DNA from: Lamprobacter modestohalophilus
Lineage (GTDB): Bacteria; Pseudomonadota; Gammaproteobacteria; Chromatiales; Chromatiaceae
Length of the DNA stretch: 64,000 bases
Assembly: GCF_016583905.1 (NCBI RefSeq)
Contig: NZ_NRRY01000017.1
Span: 31,636 to 95,635, forward strand
Reading direction: 5' to 3'
Below are positions 11,843 to 22,242 of the stretch, in pieces. Numbering within the stretch: the first letter of the stretch is position 1; each line of letters opens with the position of its first letter. The notes below the pieces were generated by a model. That model made no database searches. It was not told the origin of the DNA and saw only the letters and a list, made by a program, of their open reading frames with translations. The position numbers and the translations under genes were made by a program.

Positions 11843-13639
11843 ATGAAATTCCCCTACGGCACCGCTGATTTCCATGCCATTCGCTGCGAAGGCTACTACT
11901 ACGCCGATCGCACCGACCGCATCCGCACGCTGGAAGACGCGGGCAAACAGCTGCTGTTTCTGCGCCCGCGCCGTTTCGGTAAGACCGCCTGGCTGACCAC
12001 GCTGGAGAACTACTACGACCTCGCCCGGGCCGCGGAATTCGACGAGCTGTTTGGGCCGCTTGCCATCGGTCAGAACCCCACCGCGCGGCGCAACCACTAC
12101 TTCGTGCTGCGCTGGGACTTCTCCATGGTCGATGCCAGCGGCAACCTGGCCGAGATTCGCCAGGCACTGCATGATCATCTCAACAGCCGAGCGCGCGCCT
12201 TTTTCGCGCGTTATCGGAATCAACTGGGCGACTGGCCGCTGACGCTGCAACCCGAAAACGGGGTGGTCGCGCTCGAATCCACCATCAGTGCGGCGCGTGC
12301 GAGCGGCCATGATCTCTACCTGCTGATCGACGAGTACGACAACTTCGCCAACGAACTGATGCACGGGCGCCGCGCCGATTACGACGCCTTAGTCTCCGGC
12401 GAAGGCCTGCTCAAGACGCTCTTCAAGGCGGTCAAATCCCTGGCTTCGGGCCAAGGCATCGATCGGGTCTTCATCACCGGTGTCTCGCCGGTGGTGCTGG
12501 CCGACATCTCCAGCGGCTACAACGTCTCCAAGGATCTGAGTCTCGACGCCCGGTTTGTCGACCTGTGCGGCTTCAGCGAGGGCGAAATCGCCGCTGTGCT
12601 GAACCAGCTCGGCGTCGAGCAACAGCGCAATCCCGCCTGGTCCGCGCGCATGCTCGAGACCATGCGGATCTGGTACAACGGCTACCGCTTCGGCTACGAG
12701 CCCGGTCCGGGTCTCTATAACCCGACCCTGGCGCTGTACTTTTTCGAGGCCTTGGCCACCACCGGCGCGCCACCGCGCGAGATGCTCGATAGCAACCTGG
12801 CCATGGATCGCAACCGCATCGACTTCGTCGCCCGCCAGCCGCATGGGGAGGAACTCATCGGCGCCGCGCTTGATCCCGAGCACCCGCCGGTCATCGCCAG
12901 CCTGGCGCACCGCTTTGGTGTTGAAGACCTGCGCCGTGCGCCCAGGGATGCGCCTTATCTCGGCTCGCTGCTGTATTTTCTCGGCGCACTGACGCTCAGG
13001 GACCAGACCCCATTCGGTGAACTGGTGCTGGGTATTCCAAACCTGGTCATCCGCAAGCTCTATGTCGAGAAATTCCGTGATCAGCTGTTCCCCAACTATC
13101 CCGAGCGCGAAAGCCTCACTCAGGCCGCCAAGGCCCTGTACGCGGAGGGAAAACTCGCCCCTTTGGTTGAGGTACTGGAAGCCAACCACCTGCGCGTCTT
13201 CGATAACCGGGACTATCGTTGGTCAAATGAGCTGACGGTCAAGACCGTCTTTCTCATCGCCCTGTTCGCCGACATTTTCTACGTCATGGATTCGGAGACC
13301 GCCATCGAGCGCGGCCATGCCGATCTCTCGCTGATCGTGCGCGAGGAGATGCGCCGCTTTGCGCTGCTCGATCACCTGTTCGAGTTCAAATACCTGAGCC
13401 TGCAGGACCTCGGCGACACCGCCGAGACCCTGCGCGCGCAGTCGCGCGAGGCGCTCATAACCCAGCCCAAGGTGGCCGCCTGCCTGGATGCGGCCGAGGC
13501 CCAGCTGGCCCGTCATCGCCAGGGTCTGGAGCAGGCCTATGGTGAGCGCCTGCGGCTCCACACCCATGCCGTGGTCGCGCTCGGCTTTGAGCGCCTGCTG
13601 TGGCGGAGTTGCTCGGGTGCGCCGGCGGTAGCGGGTTAA
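11843..13639 (+). CDS. AAA-ATPase-like / PD-(D/E)XK nuclease-like protein, copy 1
   Basis: This 598-aa protein joins an N-terminal AAA-ATPase-like domain (PF09820) to a C-terminal nuclease-like domain (DUF1703, PF08011). The Walker A-like R-P-R-R-F-G-K-T lies at about 35-42 and the Walker B-like L-L-I-D-E-Y-D at about 160. The nuclease half has G-H-A-D-L-S followed by F-E-F-K-Y, an Asp/Glu-x-Lys core. The biological role of the family is not established. Genes of this type are abundant in Chromatiaceae and often scattered in many copies. A second copy, almost identical over most of its length, lies at 14362-16149. Confidence 0.88.
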   Translation: MKFPYGTADFHAIRCEGYYYADRTDRIRTLEDAGKQLLFLRPRRFGKTAWLTTLENYYDLARAAEFDELFGPLAIGQNPTARRNHYFVLRWDFSMVDASGNLAEIRQALHDHLNSRARAFFARYRNQLGDWPLTLQPENGVVALESTISAARASGHDLYLLIDEYDNFANELMHGRRADYDALVSGEGLLKTLFKAVKSLASGQGIDRVFITGVSPVVLADISSGYNVSKDLSLDARFVDLCGFSEGEIAAVLNQLGVEQQRNPAWSARMLETMRIWYNGYRFGYEPGPGLYNPTLALYFFEALATTGAPPREMLDSNLAMDRNRIDFVARQPHGEELIGAALDPEHPPVIASLAHRFGVEDLRRAPRDAPYLGSLLYFLGALTLRDQTPFGELVLGIPNLVIRKLYVEKFRDQLFPNYPERESLTQAAKALYAEGKLAPLVEVLEANHLRVFDNRDYRWSNELTVKTVFLIALFADIFYVMDSETAIERGHADLSLIVREEMRRFALLDHLFEFKYLSLQDLGDTAETLRAQSREALITQPKVAACLDAAEAQLARHRQGLEQAYGERLRLHTHAVVALGFERLLWRSCSGAPAVAG

Positions 13640-13642
13640 CGG

Positions 13643-14299
13643 TTAACGTAGGTGGCCTGCCGCGAGTGGATTATCTAGCACGATCGGCTCGGCCTGTCCG
13701 GGCAGGGACCAGAACAGGGTATCCGCCTCGGGCGAGAACCTCGGGCGCACTGAATCGCTAGCAGTGGCGAGCGCTTCAGGACAGGCCTGACGATGGTAGA
13801 CCTCGGTGCTGCGGTCAAAGACATGCACCTGGCAGCTCTGCGCCTTCTCGGACACCGTCTCCTCTAAATAGGCCACAAAGCGCCCATCGGCACTGATAAC
13901 TGGATGGTGGTTATCCAGCGCCGCGCCTGTAGGGGTCTCCGCCAAGCTCAGGGTGCGATGGTCGCTGGCATCGAGCAGGTTTCGGGTCTGCACCGAGCGC
14001 AGCCCGGAGGGGGCTTGCTGGTCGAAGACCACATCGCCACCACTGGCATCGATGCCGGGATGGGCTGAGGCGTACTCGGCCTCGGTCAGGCGTTGTGTGT
14101 GTCTGAAGGCGATGTCATGCAGGAAGATGTCGCTCACCCCGTTGCTGTCGCCTGAGACCAGGTTATCGGCGGCGCTCTCGAAGACGATCAACTCACCCGT
14201 GGCATCGACGGCTGGAGCGCGGCTGGGACCGTTCCCGGCCTGGCCAATGACTTCAGCGAGCGGCTGCCGCCTGAGCAAGAAACCCCGCGCCCTATGCAC
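13643..14299 (-). pseudogene. Truncated TolB/PD40-type beta-propeller protein
   Basis: This 218-codon minus-strand frame has repeated propeller blades: an S-R-A-P-A-V-D-A-T-G-E segment, then H-P-G-I-D-A-S-G-G, H-P-V-I-S-A-D-G-R-F-V-A-Y and R-P-R-F-S-P-E-A-D. These are the PD40/TolB-like repeats found in exported proteins. No signal peptide precedes them. The frame begins abruptly with a polar, Arg-rich stretch 63 bp from the start of AAA-ATPase copy 2. The gene has probably lost its 5' end, most simply when the second AAA-ATPase copy was placed here. An intact cytosolic protein is less likely. Confidence 0.6.
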
Positions 14300-14361
14300 A
14301 GATGTGATGTCGCTCGGCTGCTTCTATACTCACCGCAGGCCTCGCTGCTCAGATAAGCACC

Positions 14362-16149
14362 ATGAAATTCCCCTACGGCACCGCTGATTTCCACGCCATT
14401 CGCTGCGAAGGCTACTACTACGCCGATCGCACCGACCGCATCCGCACGCTGGAAGAAGCGGGCAAGCAGCTGCTGTTTCTGCGCCCGCGCCGTTTCGGTA
14501 AGACCGCCTGGCTGACCACGCTGGAGAACTATTACGACCTCGCCCGGGCCGAGGAATTCGACGAGCTATTTGGGCCGCTTGCCATCGGCCAGAACCCCAC
14601 CGCCCGGCGCAACCACTACTTCGTGCTGCGCTGGGACTTCTCCATGGTCGATGCCAGCGGCAATCTGGCTGAGATTCGCCAGGCACTGCATGATCATCTC
14701 AACAGCCGAGCGCGCGCCTTTTTCGCGCGTTATCGGGATCAACTGGGCGCCTGGCCGCTGACGCTGCAACCCGAAAACGGGGTGGTCGCGCTCGAATCCA
14801 CCATCAGTGCCGCGCGTGCGAGCGGCCATGATCTCTACCTGCTGATCGACGAGTACGACAACTTCGCCAACGAACTGATGCACGGGCGCCGCGCCGATTA
14901 CGACGCCCTGGTCTCCGGCGAAGGCCTGCTCAAGACGCTCTTCAAGGCGGTCAAATCCCTGGCGTCTGGCCAAGGCATCGATCGGGTCTTCATCACCGGT
15001 GTCTCGCCAGTGGTGCTGGCCGACATCTCCAGCGGCTACAACGTCTCAGAAAACATCAGCTTGGATGCGCGCTTCGTCGATTTATGCGGCTTCAGCGAAG
15101 CCGAGATTGCGGCCGTGCTCGGCCAGCTCGCCGCCGAGCAGCAACGCGACCGGGATTGGTCGGCGCGCATGCTCCAGACCATGCGGGTCTGGTACAACGG
15201 CTACCGATTCGGCTACGAGCCCGGCCCTGGTCTCTATAATCCCACCCTGGCGCTGTACTTCTTCAAGGCCCTAGCCACCACCGGCGCGCCACCGCGCGAG
15301 ATGCTCGATAGCAACCTGGCCATGGACCGCAACCGCATCGACTTCGTCGCCCGCCAGCCGCATGGGGAGGAGCTCATCGGCGCCGCGCTGGATCCCGAGC
15401 ACCCGCCGGTCATCGCCAGCCTAGCGCACCGCTTTGGTGTTGAAGACCTGCGCCGTGCGCCCAGGGATGCGCCTTATCTCGGCTCGCTGCTGTATTTTCT
15501 CGGCGCGCTGACGCTCAGGGACCAGGACGCGATGGGACGTCTGATGCTGAGCATCCCCAACTTGGTGATTCGGAAACTCTACGTTGAGAAGTTCCGCGAC
15601 CAACGCTTTCCCAACTACCCCGAGCGAGAGCACCTGCGCGCCGCTGCCGAAGGCTTTTACAGCAGCGGCGAGCTCGCCCCTTTGGTTGAGGTACTGGAAG
15701 CCAACCACCTGCGCGTCTTCGATAACCGGGACTATCGTTGGTCGAATGAGCTGACCGTCAAGACGGTCTTTCTCATCGCCCTGTTCGCCGACATCTTCTA
15801 CGTCATGGATTCGGAGACCGCGATCGAGCGCGGCCATGCCGATCTCTCGCTGATCGTGCGCGAGGAGATGCGCCGCTTTGCGCTGTTCGATCACCTGTTC
15901 GAGTTCAAATACCTGAGCCTGCAGGACCTCGGCGACACCGCCGAGACCCTGCGCGCGCAGTCGCGCGAGGCGCTCATGGCCCAGCCCAAGGTTGCCGCCT
16001 GCCTGGATGCGGCTGAGGCCCAGCTGGACCGTCATCGCCAGGGTCTGGAGCAGGCCTATGGTGAGCGCTTACGTCTGCACACCCATGCCGTGGTCGCGCT
16101 CGGCTTTGAGCGCCTGGTGTGGCGGAGTTGCTCGGGTGCGCCGGCGTGA
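14362..16149 (+). CDS. AAA-ATPase-like / PD-(D/E)XK nuclease-like protein, copy 2
   Basis: This 595-aa paralog of the gene at 11843-13639 has the same Walker A-like R-P-R-R-F-G-K-T, Walker B-like L-L-I-D-E-Y-D and C-terminal F-E-F-K-Y motifs. Nucleotide identity to copy 1 starts at the CACC just before the ATG and is nearly complete over long stretches. It is broken by two blocks of strong divergence, about 15043-15185 and 15523-15680, where many silent sites also differ. That mosaic pattern suggests gene conversion among several family members. Upstream and downstream flanks of the two copies are unrelated, so the duplicated unit is essentially the gene alone. Confidence 0.88.
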   Translation: MKFPYGTADFHAIRCEGYYYADRTDRIRTLEEAGKQLLFLRPRRFGKTAWLTTLENYYDLARAEEFDELFGPLAIGQNPTARRNHYFVLRWDFSMVDASGNLAEIRQALHDHLNSRARAFFARYRDQLGAWPLTLQPENGVVALESTISAARASGHDLYLLIDEYDNFANELMHGRRADYDALVSGEGLLKTLFKAVKSLASGQGIDRVFITGVSPVVLADISSGYNVSENISLDARFVDLCGFSEAEIAAVLGQLAAEQQRDRDWSARMLQTMRVWYNGYRFGYEPGPGLYNPTLALYFFKALATTGAPPREMLDSNLAMDRNRIDFVARQPHGEELIGAALDPEHPPVIASLAHRFGVEDLRRAPRDAPYLGSLLYFLGALTLRDQDAMGRLMLSIPNLVIRKLYVEKFRDQRFPNYPEREHLRAAAEGFYSSGELAPLVEVLEANHLRVFDNRDYRWSNELTVKTVFLIALFADIFYVMDSETAIERGHADLSLIVREEMRRFALFDHLFEFKYLSLQDLGDTAETLRAQSREALMAQPKVAACLDAAEAQLDRHRQGLEQAYGERLRLHTHAVVALGFERLVWRSCSGAPA

Positions 16150-16188
16150 GCCGGTGAGACGCCACTACCGTTGCAGCGCGTGCGGATG

Positions 16189-16350
16189 CTACTTGACCGA
16201 GGCGTGGTCGATGGAGACACCGAGCTGGCCATAGAGCGTCGGGCCGCTGTGATCGCTGGCGGTGTCCACAGCCTGAGGTTGGCTCGCGCAGGCGGTGAGG
16301 AGCCCGATCAACAGTGTCGAGAGGATGAAGGTCAGCGTGCGATGGATCAT
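16189..16350 (-). CDS. Small lipoprotein, 53 aa
   Basis: A short minus-strand frame starts at ATG 16350 and stops at 16189. It encodes M-I-H-R-T followed by a hydrophobic core and the lipobox L-L-T-A-C with Cys21, so it has a type II signal peptide. The mature part is about 33 residues and contains L-Y-G-Q-L-G-V-S near its end. It is likely an outer or inner membrane lipoprotein of unknown role. It is short but has a textbook lipobox and no overlapping gene. Confidence 0.65.
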   Translation of the reverse strand: MIHRTLTFILSTLLIGLLTACASQPQAVDTASDHSGPTLYGQLGVSIDHASVK

Positions 16351-16434
16351 TCTGCGAGCCTATTGCGGTAGAGAGGTCCGTTGGGTGCGGCCTCGACATG
16401 ATGTCGCGTGATGTTGTGACGTAGCAAGAAGAGG

Positions 16435-16550
16435 CTCGCGCAGAGGCGCAGAGGCGCAGAGGCGCAAAGGAAGAAAGGGCTTGCTCGATGTTCCCGGTGC
16501 GCTTCTCTTGTCCTTCTCTTCTTCTCTGCGCCTTTGCGTCTCTGCGCGAG
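16435..16550. repeat. Long inverted repeat with 8-bp tandem units
   Basis: The left arm begins ctcgcgcagaggcgcagagg at 16435 and contains four tandem 8-bp units (cgcagagg, 16439-16470, the last one base different). The right arm, 16521-16550, is its approximate reverse complement and ends ctctgcgcgag. Together they can fold into a large hairpin in the gap between the small lipoprotein and nadE. It resembles the dispersed CTCTGCGCC-type intergenic repeats seen in many bacteria. Confidence 0.7.
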
Positions 16551-16682
16551 ATCTGTTTTTCTTGTGTCGTCTACGCGATATGGCACCATCAGATTGACAT
16601 GATGCGGAGGCCGCACCCGGTCGGTTCATCTTTAAGCTGATTGGAGACCGATCTTCAGACTGCTCGCTAGGAACATAACGCA

Positions 16683-18818
<2,136 letters not shown>

Positions 18819-18923
18819 TCCGCAAGCATGGGCAGTCACCGGATTCCTATCCTCATGAGTAGGCAGCCCGTTCCGTGGCACCAACCCAGGCCCTGCCGGT
18901 CCTTGAGCTGCTGCCCTGACTAG

Positions 18924-19523
18924 TCAGTCGGTCGCGTTCTTGGGCTTCTTCCGCCGCCGGACCACCCCCGACGTCTGCGCCTCAAGCGCTGGGAGCTCTT
19001 CGGCAGAGGACGCGATCAACCGCTCGTTGTTCAGGGTTGCACTCTGGATGCGCAGGCGCTTCTCTTGGCGAACGCGGAGGCCATAACCGGCCGCTGCACC
19101 ACCGGCGGTGGCGATCGTGAGCAGCCCAAGCGTCAGGAACTGGGCGAACATCATCGCCACTCCGACCCCGACCACGCCACCCACCGCAACCCCGGTGCGC
19201 AACTTAGCACCACCCGAATCCTTGCTCTTGCGCGCCGCCAGCTTGACCTTCTCGCGCTCGGCCTGCATGCGCAGCTTCTCGCGCTCGCGGACATGTCGCT
19301 TATTCTGTTGCGCTAGGGTCTGCTCGCGCACGGTGCCAACCACGGAATCGAACCAGAGCGCCACCAAGAAGCCCAGCAACGCGGCGACGCCGGCAAAGAG
19401 ATAGACCGTCTGCTCGAGATCGGTCATCAGTGCCGTATAGGTCAGCAATGCCGTGGCTGACTGCAGCAGCAGAATGCCGATCATGAATCGAAGTAAACCG
19501 CTCAGTCGTCCGCCCAAGATCAC
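18924..19523 (-). CDS. Predicted inner-membrane protein, 199 aa
   Basis: Four hydrophobic segments are visible: about 10-30, 38-58, and a Gly/Val/Ala-rich pair at about 108-150. A long charged helix rich in Arg, Glu and Lys at about 65-105 separates the two pairs, and the tail is basic (R-R-R-K-K-P-K). The gene lies 6 bp after the lipoprotein gene on the same strand, so the two form an operon. I do not recognise the family. Confidence 0.65.
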   Translation of the reverse strand: MILGGRLSGLLRFMIGILLLQSATALLTYTALMTDLEQTVYLFAGVAALLGFLVALWFDSVVGTVREQTLAQQNKRHVREREKLRMQAEREKVKLAARKSKDSGGAKLRTGVAVGGVVGVGVAMMFAQFLTLGLLTIATAGGAAAGYGLRVRQEKRLRIQSATLNNERLIASSAEELPALEAQTSGVVRRRKKPKNATD

Positions 19524-19529
19524 ACCTCC

Positions 19530-20612
19530 TCAAAAAGTCGCAGCCGCCGACGCAAGGCTCCGGCCGGGCTCACCGATCAGCCAAATCCAGGTTCCCGAAG
19601 GCGGCGGCGCAGCACCAGTATCGAGGCGCCGATTGGGAAACATGCCCTGCACCCGGCGTCCAATCGCCGACAGGCTCTCCGGGCGACCACGCAGCTCGCC
19701 GGGGATGGGTCGGTCATAAGCGTCGATCAGCGAGTACATGTATTCAGGCCCAAGCCTGTGGAGGTCGACGATCAGCAGCGGCACCTGCGCTGACATCGGG
19801 ATCAACGCCGGTCGCAGGCTGGAGACCAGGAACGGGCCGCTCGAAGACTCGAGCCTGTCCGCCAACTCGACATGACCAAACACGCGCAGTTGCCGAGCCA
19901 GCGCCACCTGCATCTGCAATGAGAGCCCGGGCAGCGCCCGCTCCGCCAGCGAGGCAGCAGATGATCCAGCGTCGGAAGCCTGTTCAGCCTCTGACCCCGC
20001 ATCAGAAGATAGTCCAGCATCGAACTGACCATCGAGCAAAGGATCGACCTGGACCAAGAAGCCATGCTGCCCGCGCGCCGCGCCCGACTCAGCAGGGTCT
20101 CCTAGCACATAGGTCTCGATCACGCGCAGCAGCTCATCGTAGGCCGCCGCTTCGGTACCCGGCTGCGGCCCAACCGGGCCACCGAGGACAAAGGTGTAGA
20201 GATCGTAGCCGGGGCGCGCATCCGCATAGAGCTCTGCGAGGCTGTTGGCGCGCTCAGTCTCGACATTGCTCGATGAGGGAAGATAGGCCATTGCGTAAAG
20301 CACGCCCTGATCGAACACATCGTTATCGAATAGGAGGCCTGCGTTCGGGAAGATCGGCGGCTCGCCAGATCCTTGCTGGCGCTCAGGGCCGCTCGTCTCG
20401 AAGGTGACTGAGGCCGCGGCACTGCCGACCGAGCCCGAGTCAAGTCTGCCACCCGATACACTCGCCCCGTCCTCCAAGACAGTCGCACGGCCTGCGCGCA
20501 TCTCGCCCGGCGCCTCGAGCGCATCGCTGCCAGCATCGCGCAAGCCACCAGCGGCGCAGCCCGCAAGCAGCGCGACGCTGATCAGCACAGGGCTCAGGAG
20601 CGTTCCACGCAT
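19530..20612 (-). CDS. Predicted lipoprotein of unknown function, 360 aa
   Basis: An N-terminal type II signal peptide ends in L-L-A-G-C with Cys19 as the lipid anchor. The mature protein starts with a low-complexity Ala/Gly/Ser linker. A domain without a family I can name follows; it includes F-D-Q-G-V-L-Y-A-M-A-Y-L-P and a segment of Asp/Ala/Ser repeats near 200-220. It is predicted to sit in the envelope with the 199-aa membrane protein encoded 6 bp downstream. The C-terminus contains S-G-T-W-I-W-L-I-G. Confidence 0.65.
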   Translation of the reverse strand: MRGTLLSPVLISVALLAGCAAGGLRDAGSDALEAPGEMRAGRATVLEDGASVSGGRLDSGSVGSAAASVTFETSGPERQQGSGEPPIFPNAGLLFDNDVFDQGVLYAMAYLPSSSNVETERANSLAELYADARPGYDLYTFVLGGPVGPQPGTEAAAYDELLRVIETYVLGDPAESGAARGQHGFLVQVDPLLDGQFDAGLSSDAGSEAEQASDAGSSAASLAERALPGLSLQMQVALARQLRVFGHVELADRLESSSGPFLVSSLRPALIPMSAQVPLLIVDLHRLGPEYMYSLIDAYDRPIPGELRGRPESLSAIGRRVQGMFPNRRLDTGAAPPPSGTWIWLIGEPGRSLASAAATF

Positions 20613-20623
20613 CGATGTCTCAT

Positions 20624-20681
20624 CACGGAGGTCACGGAGGTTTATCAGGGGGCAATGCGGTTAATCAGGGGGCAATGCGGT
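20624..20681. repeat. Short tandem repeats upstream of the lipoprotein gene
   Basis: Two tandem copies of cacggaggt (9 bp, 20624-20641) are followed by two copies of a 20-bp unit, atcagggggcaatgcggtta (20644-20663 and 20664-20681, the second incomplete). They lie directly upstream of the minus-strand lipoprotein gene, in its leader. Confidence 0.8.
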
Positions 20682-20860
20682 CTATCGGGCTAGAATCCGT
20701 GAACGGCCAGCAGACGCGCATCATAGCTGATCCGCGCCCCCGGCATCAGCGCCGACTCAGGATGCCAGTTGCGAAAGCCACCCTCGAGCCTTAAATCACC
20801 GACACAACGGCGGCAACGATGATCTTGGCCCGCCGGCAAACCGAGCGAGCGGCCTCAGGC

Positions 20861-21466
20861 ATGATGGACAAACCCTTTTCTCCTTCCAGCGAGGAGAACA
20901 AACAGCCGATCCTTGAGGTCATTGCGCCAAGGCTCACCTCGGCGCGCTCGGTGCTCGAGATTGGCAGCGGCACCGGCCAGCACGGCGTCCACTTCGCCGC
21001 TGCCTTGCCGCAGTTGCGCTGGCAATGCACCGATGTGGCCTACCACCTGCCCGGGATCAGGCTGTGGATCGAGGAGGCAGGACTGCCAAACCTGCCTGCC
21101 CCGCTGGAACTCGACGTCGATGCCGACTGGATCGACGCGTTCAGCGGCACTGACTATGACGCGATCTATAGCGCCAATACCGCCCATATCATGTCATTGG
21201 CGCAGGTTGAGCGGATGTTTACCGGCGTCGGCGCACTGCTACCAAGCGAGGGCCTGTTCCTGCTCTACGGACCCTTTAGCGTCGATGGCCAGCACAACAG
21301 CGAGAGCAATGCCCTCTTTGATCGCTCACTGCGCCTGCGCGACTCCCTCAGTGGTGTCCGCGACCTGCGCGATCTCGAGCGCTTTGCCGCTGCTGCCGGT
21401 CTCGCACTCGAGGCCGATATCGCCATGCCAGTGAACAACCGCACCCTGCTCTGGCGCCGGCGCTAA
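20861..21466 (+). CDS. DUF938-type SAM-dependent methyltransferase
   Basis: This class I methyltransferase-like protein has about 200 residues. The SAM-binding motif V-L-E-I-G-S-G-T-G-Q-H-G lies near residue 31. An acidic second-strand region (Q-C-T-D-V-A) and a Y-S-A-N-T-A-H-I-M motif, a signature of the DUF938 family, follow. The tail N-N-R-T-L-L-W-R-R is also typical. The start is placed at ATG 20861 (or 20864) because the conserved P-F-S-P-S-S-E-E-N-K begins three residues later. The frame does extend to 20819. The substrate is unknown. Confidence 0.85.
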   Translation: MMDKPFSPSSEENKQPILEVIAPRLTSARSVLEIGSGTGQHGVHFAAALPQLRWQCTDVAYHLPGIRLWIEEAGLPNLPAPLELDVDADWIDAFSGTDYDAIYSANTAHIMSLAQVERMFTGVGALLPSEGLFLLYGPFSVDGQHNSESNALFDRSLRLRDSLSGVRDLRDLERFAAAAGLALEADIAMPVNNRTLLWRRR

Positions 21467-21489
21467 GATCAAGAAAAAGCAGATAAACG

Positions 21490-21513
21490 AAGCCCGGCCG
21501 AACTGCCGGGCTT
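21490..21513 (-). terminator. Terminator-like hairpin, probably for hsp20
   Basis: Perfect 9-bp arms aagcccggc (21490-21498) and gccgggctt (21505-21513) with a 6-base loop. On the minus strand the stem is followed by cgtttatctgcttttt, so it best serves the hsp20 transcript. It also lies 24 bases after the DUF938 gene and may act both ways. Confidence 0.55.
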
Positions 21514-21629
21514 AGGCCATGAAACCGCGAGCAAACCGCCAGCAACCGTCCGCTGCTGCGATGCTCCGGTCGCATCAGCTCAGGTTACGGCCAGCCCACT
21601 GGCGATCGCTTTGCGGCTCAATTGACCTC

Positions 21630-22139
21630 TCACTTGACCTCGATCTTCTGCCGCTTCGTCTCCTCTCGCTTCGGCAGATGCACTTCGAGGATTCCGTTCT
21701 TGAAGCTCGCATCAACTGCCTCGGTGTTGAGGCCTGTCGGCAGCCGGATGCTACGACTGAAGGCACCGTGAACGATCTCGGAACGGTAGAGATGATCACC
21801 TTCCTGAGTCTCCTCATGCTGGCGCTCACCATGAATGGTCAGCAGATCGCCGGCCAAGTCAAGGTGTAGATGCTCCTTATCGATACCCGGTACCTCCGCA
21901 CGGATGAGCAGTTCGTCATCCCGATCCACCATGTCCACACGCGGAACACGGATATCAAGATCAGGCTGGAACGGTGCCCAATCCGGCCACAGGCTCCGAA
22001 ACGGCTGCAGCACACCTCGGTTCATCATGCGATCGAAGGCGCGATCCATATCGTCGAGCCAACGATTCTCCCGTACTTGCAGCGTTTGCGCCTGTTTTCT
22101 CCCAGTCTCTTTCTTCAGTGATTTCTCTTTCGTGCTCAT
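21630..22139 (-). CDS. Small heat shock protein, Hsp20/alpha-crystallin family
   Basis: This 169-aa ATP-independent holdase chaperone has an alpha-crystallin domain at about 60-155. It includes P-R-V-D-M-V-D-R-D, E-V-P-G-I-D-K-E-H-L, the G-E-R-Q strand and the C-terminal F-K-N-G-I-L-E-V-H-L-P-K signature. The N-terminus is charged and holds the variable oligomerisation arm. Its leader contains three tandem Shine-Dalgarno sequences and a plausible sigma70 promoter. It is likely stress-induced. Confidence 0.93.
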   Translation of the reverse strand: MSTKEKSLKKETGRKQAQTLQVRENRWLDDMDRAFDRMMNRGVLQPFRSLWPDWAPFQPDLDIRVPRVDMVDRDDELLIRAEVPGIDKEHLHLDLAGDLLTIHGERQHEETQEGDHLYRSEIVHGAFSRSIRLPTGLNTEAVDASFKNGILEVHLPKREETKRQKIEVK

Positions 22140-22140
22140 G

Positions 22141-22180
22141 CTAGTCCTCCTACTTGCTAGTCCTCCTACTTGCTGCCTCC
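22141..22180 (-). repeat. Tandemly duplicated ribosome binding site before hsp20
   Basis: The 16-bp unit ctagtcctcctacttg occurs twice in tandem (22141-22156, 22157-22172), followed by a partial third copy with cctcc. On the coding strand each copy carries AGGAGG. The hsp20 mRNA therefore has three strong Shine-Dalgarno sequences in a row, and the one nearest the ATG has normal spacing. Confidence 0.85.
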
Positions 22181-22189
22181 TACACCTTA

Positions 22190-22218
22190 AACATAGATCA
22201 GAGAAGACCAGGTGGCAA
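22190..22218 (-). promoter_or_regulatory. Candidate sigma70 promoter of hsp20
   Basis: On the minus strand, TTGCCA (22218-22213) and TATGTT (22195-22190) are separated by 17 bp. They match five of six and four of six consensus bases. No good heat-shock sigma32 match was found by eye. Confidence 0.4.
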
Positions 22219-22242
22219 GGTCAGGATAGATCAGGAAAACCC

